Of a stretch of DNA of 64,000 nt, positions 55,865-64,000 are shown in pieces. The translations under genes and the position numbers were made by a program. The notes beneath the pieces were generated by a model, which saw nothing but the letters and a program-made list of their open reading frames with translations, searched no databases and was not told the DNA's origin. Within the stretch, counting starts at the first letter, position 1; each line of letters opens with the position of its first letter. The stretch is from an uncultured Wenzhouxiangella sp. Its GTDB lineage: Bacteria; Pseudomonadota; Gammaproteobacteria; Xanthomonadales; Wenzhouxiangellaceae. Location of the stretch: positions 1-64,000 of the forward strand of contig CAJXNL010000009.1 of assembly GCA_913057195.1 (NCBI GenBank), read 5' to 3'.

Positions 55865-56176
55865 TTAATACAGCTTGATCTGGACATCTACACCAGCGGC
55901 CAGGTCAAGCTTCATCAACGCATCCACAGTCTTGTCGTTTGGATCAACAATGTCCAAAAGACGCTTGTGGGTCCGAATTTCATATTGATCGCGCGCGTCT
56001 TTGTTCACGTGCGGTGAAATCAATACCGTAAACCGCTCTTTTCGAGTCGGCAGCGGAATAGGACCCCGGACTTGAGCGCCGGTGCGCTTCGCCGTGTCCA
56101 CGATTTCTTGGGTAGAACGATCAATTAAGCGATGATCGAAACCCTTCAAACGAATACGGATTTTTTGTTCGGCCAT
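55865..56176 (-). CDS. rpsJ: 30S ribosomal protein S10
   Basis: A 103-residue protein, also the NusE partner of NusB (27126-27566) in antitermination: [20 protein letters not shown] and [15 protein letters not shown]. First gene of the S10 operon, preceded by a leader of about 130 bases. Confidence 0.98.
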   Translation of the reverse strand: MAEQKIRIRLKGFDHRLIDRSTQEIVDTAKRTGAQVRGPIPLPTRKERFTVLISPHVNKDARDQYEIRTHKRLLDIVDPNDKTVDALMKLDLAAGVDVQIKLY

Positions 56177-56319
56177 TGCCGTACGCCTTTAGTTAATTTA
56201 CAAAGAACTTCCAATAGCAGGCCCCTTTCGGGTGCCTCAGAGCGCTCTAATCGAGCACTTCACACGATGAAGCCCACCAGCATGAAACTGGCAGGCTTGC
56301 GTGCCAGCCGTCCATTATA
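56177..56319 (-). promoter_or_regulatory. S10-operon promoter and structured leader
   Basis: On the minus strand TGCTATAAT gives an extended -10 element (TATAAT at 56314-56319) with no good -35, 140 bases before rpsJ. The predicted leader contains CTGGCA...TGCCAG and a strong hairpin, AGGC-A-CCC with GAAA loop and GGG-GCCT (about 56218-56236). A leader with stacked hairpins before rpsJ fits the L4-controlled attenuator of E. coli, but the two leaders are not similar enough in sequence to prove the mechanism. Confidence 0.55.
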
Positions 56320-56360
56320 GCAACGACTGGCGCCTCTTGGCTAGAGGGTTAACTCAGTTT

Positions 56361-57551
56361 TTACTTGTGGATTTTGGCGACGACGCCAGCGCCCACGGTT
56401 CGGCCACCTTCACGAATCGCAAAGCGCAGGCCCTCTTCCATCGCAATCGGCGCAATCAGCTCCACCTGCATCTGGACATTATCGCCCGGCATCACCATCT
56501 CAACGCCATCAGGCAATTCCACCGAACCGGTCACATCCGTCGTCCGGAAGTAAAACTGCGGCCGATAACCCTTGAAAAACGGCGTATGACGACCACCCTC
56601 ATCCTTGCTCAGAATATAAACCTCAGCCTCAAAGTGCGTGTGCGGCGTAATCGTGCCCGGCGCCGCCAATACCTGACCACGCTCAACCTCATCACGCTTC
56701 GTGCCCCGAAGCAAAACACCCACGTTATCGCCCGCCTGGCCTTCGTCAAGAAGCTTCCTGAACATCTCAACGCCCGTACACGTCGTCTTCGTGGTGTCAT
56801 GAATGCCCACAATCTCAATCTCATCACCCACGTGAATCACACCACGCTCAACCCGGCCCGTCACCACCGTGCCTCGACCAGAAATCGAAAATACATCCTC
56901 AATCGGCAACAAGAAAGGCTTGTCCAAATCACGCTCAGGCTCAGGCACATGCGCATCCAAAGCCTCAACCAGCTTCAGAATCGAGGGCACACCAATCTCA
57001 CTGTCATCACCCTCCAACGCCTTCAGCGCCGAACCCGTGATGATCGGCGTGTCATCACCAGGAAAATCATAGTCACTCAACAACTCGCGAACTTCCATCT
57101 CCACAAGCTCCAAAAGCTCAGGATCATCCACCATGTCCGCCTTGTTCAAGTAAACCAAAATAAATGGAACACCCACCTGACGCGCCAACAAAATATGCTC
57201 TCGCGTCTGAGGCATCGGACCGTCCGCCGCAGACACCACCAAAATCGCACCGTCCATCTGAGCCGCACCCGTAATCATGTTCTTCACATAATCCGCGTGA
57301 CCCGGACAGTCAACGTGAGCATAGTGACGCGAGTCCGACTCATACTCCACGTGCGCCGAAGCAATCGTGATACCACGCTCACGCTCCTCAGGCGCGTTAT
57401 CAATCTGATCATATGCGCGAGCCTCACCACCGCGAGCCTCAGAACACACCTTCGTCAACGCCGCCGTCAACGTCGTCTTACCATGGTCAACGTGACCAAT
57501 CGTTCCCACGTTCACGTGCGGCTTATTGCGATCAAACTTTTCCTTGGACAT
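56361..57551 (-). CDS. tuf: Elongation factor Tu
   Basis: GTPase of 396 residues that delivers aminoacyl-tRNA. GHVDHGKTT (P-loop), [20 protein letters not shown] and NKADM are intact. Codon bias is very strong, leaving a 429-codon antisense frame open, which is an artefact. It is the last gene of the str operon, 59 bases after fusA. Confidence 0.98.
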   Translation of the reverse strand: MSKEKFDRNKPHVNVGTIGHVDHGKTTLTAALTKVCSEARGGEARAYDQIDNAPEERERGITIASAHVEYESDSRHYAHVDCPGHADYVKNMITGAAQMDGAILVVSAADGPMPQTREHILLARQVGVPFILVYLNKADMVDDPELLELVEMEVRELLSDYDFPGDDTPIITGSALKALEGDDSEIGVPSILKLVEALDAHVPEPERDLDKPFLLPIEDVFSISGRGTVVTGRVERGVIHVGDEIEIVGIHDTTKTTCTGVEMFRKLLDEGQAGDNVGVLLRGTKRDEVERGQVLAAPGTITPHTHFEAEVYILSKDEGGRHTPFFKGYRPQFYFRTTDVTGSVELPDGVEMVMPGDNVQMQVELIAPIAMEEGLRFAIREGGRTVGAGVVAKIHK

Positions 57552-57610
57552 GACTTAGGTTCCTCTAATCAATTTTTGATTAAATCTTGACTGCGGTCGC
57601 TTATCACCAT

Positions 57611-59704
57611 TTAAGCTGATTTTTTCATGACCTCTTCGGCCACGCTGTTGGGAGCCTCTGCATAATGCAGGAATTCCATTGAATAGGTTGCTCGACCCTG
57701 ACTCATGGAACGAAGATCGGTGGCATACCCGAACATTTCAGACAGCGGGACGTTCGCCCGGATGATCTTTCCGGCAGGGACATCCTCCATCCCTTGGACC
57801 AAACCGCGTCGGCGGTTCAAGTCTCCCATCACGTCGCCCATGTACTCTTCCGGGCTGACCACCTCAACCTTCATGAGCGGCTCAAGCAAGACCGGGTTGG
57901 CCTTCAACGCCCCATCCTTGAATGCCATTGAGCCGGCGATCTTAAACGCCATTTCGCTGGAGTCGACTTCGTGGTAGGAGCCATCAAACAGTGTGGCCTT
58001 GACATCAACCATCGGGTAACCGGCCAAAACACCATTGTTCATCTGCTCCTCGACACCCTTGCCGACCGCAGGAATATAGTCTTTAGGCACCACACCACCC
58101 ACAATCTCATCGATAAACTCGAAACCGCCGCCCTCTTCCAAAGGCTCCAGACGGATCTTGACGTGCCCATATTGACCACGACCCCCCGACTGTCGGACAA
58201 ACTTGCCCTCTGCGTCGATGGCGCTTCGAATCGTCTCGCGGTAGGCCACTTGCGGCTTGCCCACATTCGCTTCAACGTTAAATTCGCGTTTCATGCGATC
58301 GACAATAATGTCCAGATGCAGCTCACCCATACCAGCGATGATGGTTTGGCCTGACTCTTCATCGGTATGCACTCGGAAAGACGGGTCTTCCTGCGCCAGT
58401 TTGGACAAAGCCACGCCCATTTTTTCCTGGTCACTCTTGGTTTTAGGCTCGACTGCAACAGCAATGACAGGCTCTGGAAACTCCATTCGCTCCAGCGTGA
58501 TGACGTTGCCCTGGTCGCAGAGCGTATCGCCCGTGGTGACATCTTTAAGGCCCACTGCAGCGGCGATATCACCGGCCCGGACTTCTTTGAGCTCCTCACG
58601 CGAGTTCGAATGCATCTGCAAGATACGCCCTATGCGCTCTTTTTTGCCCTTGACTGGGTTAAAGACCGTATCGCCCGACTTGACGACGCCAGAATAGACG
58701 CGGAAAAAGGTTAAGGTGCCCACAAAGGGATCGGTGGCAATTTTGAATGCCAGCGCCGCGAAGGGCTCATCATCGCTGGAGGGACGTGTGGCCTCTTCTT
58801 CATTGTCATCGACACCACGAATCGCTTTAACCTCAGTCGGCGAAGGCATGTACTGTACAACGGCATCAAGCAGGGCCTGCACACCTTTGTTTTTGAACGC
58901 CGTGCCACATAAAACAGGCACCATCTCATTGTTCAAGGTGCCCACGCGCAAACCTTCGATAATTTCCTCGTTGGTCAGCTCTTCACCTTCCAAGTATTTT
59001 TCCATGGTGGCTTCGGTGGCTTCTGCTGCCGCCTCCACCATGAACGCGCGAGCGGCATTGGCCTCATCCACCAATTCTGCTGGGATATCACGAGACTCAT
59101 AAGTCATGCCCATGTTCTCGGTGTTCCAGTAGATTGCCTGCATTTTGACAAGATCAATCACGCCCTCGAAGTTTTCTTCTGCACCTATGGGCAGCTGAAT
59201 CGGAACCGGGTTTCCGCCTAAACGCTCACGGATTTGCTCGACGACCCGCCCGAAATTGGCGCCGGTGCGGTCCATTTTGTTCACAAAGCACATCCGAGGG
59301 ACGGAGTACTTGGTGGCTTGGCGCCAAACCGTCTCTGACTGTGGTTCGACGCCACCCACGGCACAAAAGACTGCCACTGCACCGTCCAGAACGCGCAGCG
59401 AGCGCTCAACTTCAATGGTGAAGTCGACGTGTCCGGGCGTGTCGATGATGTTAATCCGATACTCAGGCCACTGCTGATCCATGCCTTTCCAAAAGCAGGT
59501 GGTGGCTGCCGAGGTAATTGTGATGCCACGCTCTTGCTCTTGATCCATCCAATCCATCACGGCATTGCCCTCATGCACCTCACCAATTTTGTGAGACACA
59601 CCGGTATAAAACAGAATGCGCTCTGTCGTGGTGGTCTTACCGGCGTCAATGTGCGCCATGATGCCGATATTGCGATAACGCTCAATAGAGACTTTGCGAG
59701 ACAC
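57611..59704 (-). CDS. fusA: Elongation factor G
   Basis: Translocase GTPase of 697 residues: [40 protein letters not shown] and [10 protein letters not shown], followed by domains II-V. Third gene of the str operon, with tuf next. Confidence 0.98.
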   Translation of the reverse strand: MSRKVSIERYRNIGIMAHIDAGKTTTTERILFYTGVSHKIGEVHEGNAVMDWMDQEQERGITITSAATTCFWKGMDQQWPEYRINIIDTPGHVDFTIEVERSLRVLDGAVAVFCAVGGVEPQSETVWRQATKYSVPRMCFVNKMDRTGANFGRVVEQIRERLGGNPVPIQLPIGAEENFEGVIDLVKMQAIYWNTENMGMTYESRDIPAELVDEANAARAFMVEAAAEATEATMEKYLEGEELTNEEIIEGLRVGTLNNEMVPVLCGTAFKNKGVQALLDAVVQYMPSPTEVKAIRGVDDNEEEATRPSSDDEPFAALAFKIATDPFVGTLTFFRVYSGVVKSGDTVFNPVKGKKERIGRILQMHSNSREELKEVRAGDIAAAVGLKDVTTGDTLCDQGNVITLERMEFPEPVIAVAVEPKTKSDQEKMGVALSKLAQEDPSFRVHTDEESGQTIIAGMGELHLDIIVDRMKREFNVEANVGKPQVAYRETIRSAIDAEGKFVRQSGGRGQYGHVKIRLEPLEEGGGFEFIDEIVGGVVPKDYIPAVGKGVEEQMNNGVLAGYPMVDVKATLFDGSYHEVDSSEMAFKIAGSMAFKDGALKANPVLLEPLMKVEVVSPEEYMGDVMGDLNRRRGLVQGMEDVPAGKIIRANVPLSEMFGYATDLRSMSQGRATYSMEFLHYAEAPNSVAEEVMKKSA

Positions 59705-59733
59705 GGGAATAACCTCTTAAATATTTGTATTGA

Positions 59734-60204
59734 TCACCAGCGGTAGTGCGAAAACGCCTTGTTGGCTTCGGCCATCCGGTGCGTATCCTCACGCTTTTTG
59801 ACAGCGGAGCCACGCTCTTCCATCGCGTCCAACAACTCGCCAGCCAAACGACTGGGCATTGACTTTTCACCGCGCTTGCGAGCCGCATCGATCAACCAGC
59901 GCATCGCCAATGTCTGGCGACGCTTTGGACGAACTTCTACGGGCACCTGATAGGTCGCCCCACCCACACGGCGAGATTTAACTTCAACAGCAGGCGCCAC
60001 GTTGTCGAGTGCAGACTCGACGACATTCAAAGGCTCTGCATGCCCACGACCCTCGATTTCCTCGATGGCACCGTAGACAATCTTCTCGGCCACAGACTTC
60101 TTGCCGCTTTGCATGACCATATTAATGAAACGAGCAATCATTTCATTGCCGAACTTAGGATCCGGCAGGATGGGACGTTCAAAATTGGAGTGCTTTCTAG
60201 ACAT
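59734..60204 (-). CDS. rpsG: 30S ribosomal protein S7
   Basis: A 156-residue head protein: [21 protein letters not shown] and [20 protein letters not shown], ending AFSHYRW. In E. coli S7 represses the str operon via the rpsL-rpsG junction; here that gap is 18 bases. Confidence 0.98.
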   Translation of the reverse strand: MSRKHSNFERPILPDPKFGNEMIARFINMVMQSGKKSVAEKIVYGAIEEIEGRGHAEPLNVVESALDNVAPAVEVKSRRVGGATYQVPVEVRPKRRQTLAMRWLIDAARKRGEKSMPSRLAGELLDAMEERGSAVKKREDTHRMAEANKAFSHYRW

Positions 60205-60222
60205 GACTGGCCTTCTGGGAAA

Positions 60223-60597
60223 CTATTTTTTGGGACGCTTCGCGCCGTATTTTGAACGACCTTGACGACGATCAGACACGCCGGCCGTGTCCAAGCTGCC
60301 GCGAACCGTGTGGTAACGCACACCCGGGAGATCCTTCACCCGACCACCGCGAATCAATACCACTGAGTGCTCTTGAAGGTTGTGACCTTCCCCACCAATG
60401 TAGCTGGTCACTTCATAACCATTGGTCAGGCGCACCCGAGCGACCTTACGAAGCGCCGAATTTGGCTTCTTGGGTGTTGTGGTGTACACACGCGTGCAGA
60501 CACCGCGCTTTTGGGGTGAAGACTCCAACGCAGGCACGTTCGACTTGTAATCCTTCGGCCGCCGAGGCTTCCGGACCAATTGATTGATCGTAGACAT
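60223..60597 (-). CDS. rpsL: 30S ribosomal protein S12
   Basis: A 124-residue decoding-centre protein: [33 protein letters not shown] and [16 protein letters not shown]. Lysines at the classic streptomycin sites are wild type. The start at 60597 has AAGG nine bases upstream; a frame extending to 60636 overlaps the leader hairpin. First gene of the str operon. Confidence 0.97.
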   Translation of the reverse strand: MSTINQLVRKPRRPKDYKSNVPALESSPQKRGVCTRVYTTTPKKPNSALRKVARVRLTNGYEVTSYIGGEGHNLQEHSVVLIRGGRVKDLPGVRYHTVRGSLDTAGVSDRRQGRSKYGAKRPKK

Positions 60598-60627
60598 AAT
60601 TTTTAACCTTCGAAACGAAATAACGAC

Positions 60628-60645
60628 AGACCGCACGAACGGTCT
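60628..60645 (-). other. Hairpin in the rpsL leader
   Basis: AGACCG, a six-base centre and CGGTCT (7 bp if the flanking C/G is included) forms a stem-loop just after the predicted str transcription start. It could stabilise the mRNA end or take part in regulation; no known leader motif is recognised. Confidence 0.45.
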
Positions 60646-60659
60646 GCCGAAGAACGGAA

Positions 60660-60688
60660 ATTTTAAAGGGTTTGGGCGTCAGTGTCAA
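60660..60688 (-). promoter_or_regulatory. str-operon promoter
   Basis: On the minus strand a consensus TTGACA (60683-60688), exactly 17 bases and TAAAAT (60660-60665) stand 63 bases before the rpsL start. This is one of the best sigma-70 matches in the window and fits a strong promoter for rpsL-rpsG-fusA-tuf. Confidence 0.8.
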
Positions 60689-60698
60689 TACGGCGGCC

Positions 60699-60732
60699 GG
60701 CCTTGATGCCCCTAGAATAGGGCATCAAGGCC
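60699..60732. repeat. 13-bp perfect inverted repeat between rpoC and the str promoter
   Basis: GGCCTTGATGCCC (60699-60711), an eight-base loop and GGGCATCAAGGCC (60720-60732) form a perfect 13-bp stem, ten bases upstream of the -35 element of the str promoter. It is 72 bases after the rpoC stop. There is no T-run on either side, so if it ends rpoBC transcription it does so atypically. It may instead be an RNA-processing site or a protein-binding dyad. Confidence 0.7.
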
Positions 60733-60803
60733 TATTTCAACCCACCAGACGACTGTGGGCGAGGCGATGAAAGTCCGCCGGCGTCCAACTCGGCTGATAC
60801 GGC

Positions 60804-63800
60804 CTATTCTTCCTCGCCCGACGCTGGAATGGCGGTCACTGGTTCTTGATTGGCCATCCATTCGCTCTCCGTGGCCTGCAGCGCTGCCGCCAACTCAGCA
60901 TCTGGATCCGGCATGGCTTCACGCTCAGCTTTTTGCCGCGCCATGGCCACACGGCCTGTGCCCGCGGGGATCAAGCGACCGACAATGACATTCTCTTTCA
61001 AACCATGCAACTCGTCGACCGTGCCACGCACAGCCGCGTCGGTCAACACGCGTGTGGTCTCTTGGAACGATGCCGCGGAGATGAATGATTCAGTCGCCAA
61101 CGAAGCTTTGGTGATGCCCAACAGCATGCTTTGGACTTTCGCTGGGGCTTTGCCCTCGGCTTCCAATCGCTCATTCTCTTCCAGCGCGCGGATTCGGTCG
61201 ACTTGCTCGCCGCGTAAAAAGCGACTGTCACCGCTGTCTAAAACCTCCACCTTACGCATCATCTGACGGATGATGACCTCAATGTGCTTGTCATTGATTT
61301 TCACACCTTGAAGCCGGTAGACATCCTGAATTTCTTGAACCAGGTAGTCGGCAAGTTTTTCGACCCCAAGCAGGCGCAGGATATCGTGCGGATTGGGTTC
61401 ACCATCGACCACCGTTTCGCCTTTTTCGACGTGCTCACCCTCGAACACCAACACCTGACGGAATTTTGGAATCAATTCTTCATGAACCTCTCCGTCTTCG
61501 CCGGTGATGACCAAGCGCTGTTTGCCCTTGGTTTCTTTGCCAAAGCTCACCACCCCTGAGGCCTCTGCGAGCAAAGCACCCTCTTTCGGACGTCGCGCCT
61601 CGAACAAATCGGCCACTCGCGGCAAACCGCCGGTGATGTCTCTTGTCTTCGAAGACTCTTGAGGGATACGGGCAATGATGTCCCCGACGCGGACTTCTTG
61701 CGTATCGGTGACGTTGATCACAGCACCGGTGGGCAAGAAGTACTGAGCGGGCTGCTCCGTCCCTGGGATATTCAAAGGCTTGCCTTTTTTATCGACCAAG
61801 CGAATGATCGGGCGCAAGTCTTTGCCTTCCGCTCCGCGTTTTTTCGGATCAGTCACCACCACAGAAGACAGGCCCGTGATCTCATCGGTGTGCTCAGTCA
61901 CGGTCACACCAGAGATGAAGTCTTGGAAGCTTGCGAAACCAGCGACCTCAGACACCACTGGGTGGGTGTGGGGGTCCCAGCTGGCCACGTGTTCGCCAAC
62001 CTCGACACCATCGCCCTCTTTGACCGGCAAAATAGCACCGTAGGGGATTTTGTAACGCTCGCGCTCGCGGCCTTGCGCATCAATGACAGACAGCTCGCCT
62101 GAACGAGACACGGCCACCAGTTTGCCTTCAGCGTTCTCGACCGATTTCAGGTTATAGAACCGAATCGAGCCCATTGACTTGACCTCAATGTGGTCCACTG
62201 CCACTGACCGAGACGCCGCACCGCCGATATGGAAGGTCCGCATGGTCAACTGCGTGCCCGGCTCACCGATCGATTGCGCTGCCACAACACCGGCCGCCTC
62301 ACCTTGATTGGCCAAGTCGCCACGAGCCAGGTCGCGACCATAGCAGGCCGCGCAGATGCCGTGACGGGTCTCGCAAGTGATGGGTGAGCGCACCATCACA
62401 CGGTCAACCGCATGCTCTTCCAGCTTGGCGACCCAGGCCTCGTCCAGCAGGGTCCCTCGAGCACACAACACCTCATCTGAGTCAGCCGCATAAACATCTT
62501 GCGCGACCACACGACCCAAGATGCGCTCCCGCAGCGGCTCGACCACGTCGCCACCTTCCACGATGGGCAACATCTCAAGGCATGCCTCAGTGCCGCAGTC
62601 TTCTTCGACCACCACTAGGTCTTGGGCCACATCCACCAGCCGCCGCGTCAGGTAACCTGAGTTGGCCGTTTTCAATGCGGTATCCGCCAGGCCTTTCCGC
62701 GCACCGTGCGTGGAAATAAAGTACTGGAGCACGTTCAACCCCTCACGGAAATTGGCCGTAATGGGCGTTTCAATGATGGAGCCGTCAGGCTTGGCCATCA
62801 AACCACGCATCCCTGCCAGCTGGCGAATCTGGGCCGCCGATCCCCGCGCGCCAGAATCAGCCATGATGAAGATCGAGTTCATTGAGTCTTGCTCGTGCTC
62901 ATTGCCCTCAGAGTCCACTCGCATCTCACGCCCAATGCGTTTCATCATGGCTCGCGCAACCTCTTCATTGGTTCGCGACCAGATGTCCACCACTTTGTTG
63001 TACCGCTCGCCTGAAGTGACGACGCCCGAGGCATATTGGTCCTGAATATCCAACACTTCGGCCTCGGCCTGCTCCAAAATGGCCTTCTTTTCTGGGGGCA
63101 CTTGCAAGTCATCCAAACCAATGGATACCCCAGCCCGGGTGGAATAACCAAAGCCGGTGTACATCAACTGATCGGCCAGAATGACGGTTTGCTTCAGCCC
63201 GCAATGGCGATAACATTCATCAATCAAACGCGAGATCTGTTTTTTCTTAAGCGCCTGATTCACCAGATCAAACGGCAGCCCATCAGGGACGATTTCCCAG
63301 AGCAAAGCGCGACCGACGGTCGTCTCTTGACGTGTAATCGACTCCACTGCCTCGCCGTCTTCAAACGATGTCTCGGTAATGCGAACCGTGACCGGCGCGT
63401 GGAGATCAACCTCGCGGTTGGCATAGGCGCGATGGACTTCAGCAACGCTGGAAAAGGACATGCCCTCGCCCCGCGCTCCAGGCAGCAAGCGGGTCATGTA
63501 ATACAACCCAAGCACCACATCCTGCGTGGGAACGATGATGGGCTCACCGTTTGCCGGCGACAGAATGTTGTTGGAAGACATCATCAGCGCGCGGGCCTCC
63601 AGCTGCGCCTCCAAGCTCAGCGGCACGTGAACCGCCATCTGGTCGCCGTCAAAATCAGCATTAAAAGCGGTGCACACAAGCGGGTGCAGCTGAATGGCTT
63701 TGCCCTCAATCAAGACAGGCTCAAACGCTTGAATTCCCAATCTGTGGAGAGTCGGCGCGCGGTTCAGCAAGACCGGATGCTCACGGATGACCTCTTCAAG

Positions 63801-64000
63801 AATATCCCAAACCTCACCTTCTTCGCGCTCAACCAACTTCTTCGCAGCTTTGATCGTCATTGCCAGACCACGGCGCTGCAACTTAGAGAATATGAAAGGC
63901 TTGAACAACTCCAAAGCCATCTTCTTCGGGATGCCACATTCGTGCAAACGCAATGTGGGCCCGACAACAATGACAGAACGGCCAGAATAATCCACTCGCT
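60804..64000 (-). CDS. rpoC: RNA polymerase beta' subunit (partial, 5' end outside the window)
   Basis: The last 1,060 or so residues of about 1,400. The catalytic magnesium loop [12 protein letters not shown], the bridge-helix/trigger-loop region ([20 protein letters not shown]) and the second zinc site (EDCGTEACL, then [16 protein letters not shown]) are intact. The N-terminal zinc ribbon and clamp lie beyond the window. The acidic C-terminal tail ends 72 bases before a 13-bp hairpin that separates it from the str operon. Confidence 0.98.
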   Translation of the reverse strand, partial: RVDYSGRSVIVVGPTLRLHECGIPKKMALELFKPFIFSKLQRRGLAMTIKAAKKLVEREEGEVWDILEEVIREHPVLLNRAPTLHRLGIQAFEPVLIEGKAIQLHPLVCTAFNADFDGDQMAVHVPLSLEAQLEARALMMSSNNILSPANGEPIIVPTQDVVLGLYYMTRLLPGARGEGMSFSSVAEVHRAYANREVDLHAPVTVRITETSFEDGEAVESITRQETTVGRALLWEIVPDGLPFDLVNQALKKKQISRLIDECYRHCGLKQTVILADQLMYTGFGYSTRAGVSIGLDDLQVPPEKKAILEQAEAEVLDIQDQYASGVVTSGERYNKVVDIWSRTNEEVARAMMKRIGREMRVDSEGNEHEQDSMNSIFIMADSGARGSAAQIRQLAGMRGLMAKPDGSIIETPITANFREGLNVLQYFISTHGARKGLADTALKTANSGYLTRRLVDVAQDLVVVEEDCGTEACLEMLPIVEGGDVVEPLRERILGRVVAQDVYAADSDEVLCARGTLLDEAWVAKLEEHAVDRVMVRSPITCETRHGICAACYGRDLARGDLANQGEAAGVVAAQSIGEPGTQLTMRTFHIGGAASRSVAVDHIEVKSMGSIRFYNLKSVENAEGKLVAVSRSGELSVIDAQGRERERYKIPYGAILPVKEGDGVEVGEHVASWDPHTHPVVSEVAGFASFQDFISGVTVTEHTDEITGLSSVVVTDPKKRGAEGKDLRPIIRLVDKKGKPLNIPGTEQPAQYFLPTGAVINVTDTQEVRVGDIIARIPQESSKTRDITGGLPRVADLFEARRPKEGALLAEASGVVSFGKETKGKQRLVITGEDGEVHEELIPKFRQVLVFEGEHVEKGETVVDGEPNPHDILRLLGVEKLADYLVQEIQDVYRLQGVKINDKHIEVIIRQMMRKVEVLDSGDSRFLRGEQVDRIRALEENERLEAEGKAPAKVQSMLLGITKASLATESFISAASFQETTRVLTDAAVRGTVDELHGLKENVIVGRLIPAGTGRVAMARQKAEREAMPDPDAELAAALQATESEWMANQEPVTAIPASGEEE

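Noticed and set aside
56301-57590. A 429-codon plus-strand frame
   Set aside because: It is antisense to tuf; strong codon bias in tuf keeps the opposite strand free of stops. The translation is Arg/His/Asn-rich with no family resemblance.
1-64000. CRISPR arrays, insertion sequences, phage genes, tRNA or rRNA genes
   Set aside because: No direct-repeat arrays, transposase-like frames, integrases or tRNA cloverleaf sequences were recognised in reading the window; a dedicated tRNA scan could not be run.

Overview
The window is a piece of a free-living, probably marine, gammaproteobacterial chromosome of moderate GC content. Evidence for this is the class A RNase P RNA, the order glyA-nrdR-ribD-ribE-ribB-ribH-nusB-thiL-pgpA, the rsmI/lpoA divergent pair followed by a dolP-like lipoprotein, prmB, rfaH, a true AlkB alkane hydroxylase, and the classic rpoC-str-S10-spc-alpha ribosomal superoperon. 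Oceanospirillales-like lineages fit, but a genus cannot be named from the sequence alone. No tRNA, rRNA, insertion sequence, prophage or CRISPR array was seen. Apart from rnpB there is no gene-free stretch longer than about 210 bases.

Layout. 1-3308: an IcmF-type fused acyl-CoA mutase (partial), divergent from 3354-4592, a small sulfide/persulfide-type cassette (two-cysteine ArsR regulator, DUF2892 membrane protein, exported DsrE-like protein). 4788-9996: a branched-chain amino acid catabolic operon (leucine dehydrogenase, isovaleryl-CoA dehydrogenase, thiolase, HMG-CoA lyase, HSD10-like dehydrogenase), followed by an MscS channel. 10889-13686 (minus): acetoacetyl-CoA synthetase with a NYN/LOTUS protein. 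A near-consensus Fur box separates these from a DUF2061 gene. 14140-16161: a secreted VCBS/FG-GAP repeat protein. 16341-18028: etfAB. 18089-25619: prmB, sco, psd, rnpB, an acyltransferase-like protein, a YugP-like zinc peptidase, rsmI, lpoA and dolP. 25616-32732 (minus): the glyA-to-pgpA operon with a catalytically degenerate RibA half on RibB. 32788-42284: alkB, rfaH with phosphomannomutase and nucleotide-sugar epimerase, a DUF885 lipoprotein, a SYLF lipoprotein, an ABC exporter and rarD. 42325-64000 (minus): alpha, spc, S10 and str operons and the 3' three quarters of rpoC.

How the genes fit together. Leucine can be deaminated by the dehydrogenase at 4788, oxidised as isovaleryl-CoA by the enzyme at 5897 with electrons passed to EtfAB (16341-18028), and cleaved to acetyl-CoA and acetoacetate by HMG-CoA lyase (8262). 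Acetoacetate is then re-activated by AacS (11719) and split by the thiolase (7071). The HSD10-like enzyme and thiolase also suit isoleucine, and IcmF suits isobutyryl-CoA from valine. Methylcrotonyl-CoA carboxylase, the hydratase and the branched-chain keto acid dehydrogenase are not here and must lie elsewhere if the pathway is complete.

The most unusual items are a ribosomal protein L30 with a Lys/Ala-rich N-terminal extension of about 66 residues and a possible internal start for the normal-length protein, the Fur box between aacS and the DUF2061 gene, the sulfur-sensing cassette with the regulator's two cysteines in place, a large dyad before the leucine dehydrogenase gene, a 13-bp perfect hairpin between rpoC and the str promoter, and rfaH sitting directly in front of two polysaccharide-precursor genes.
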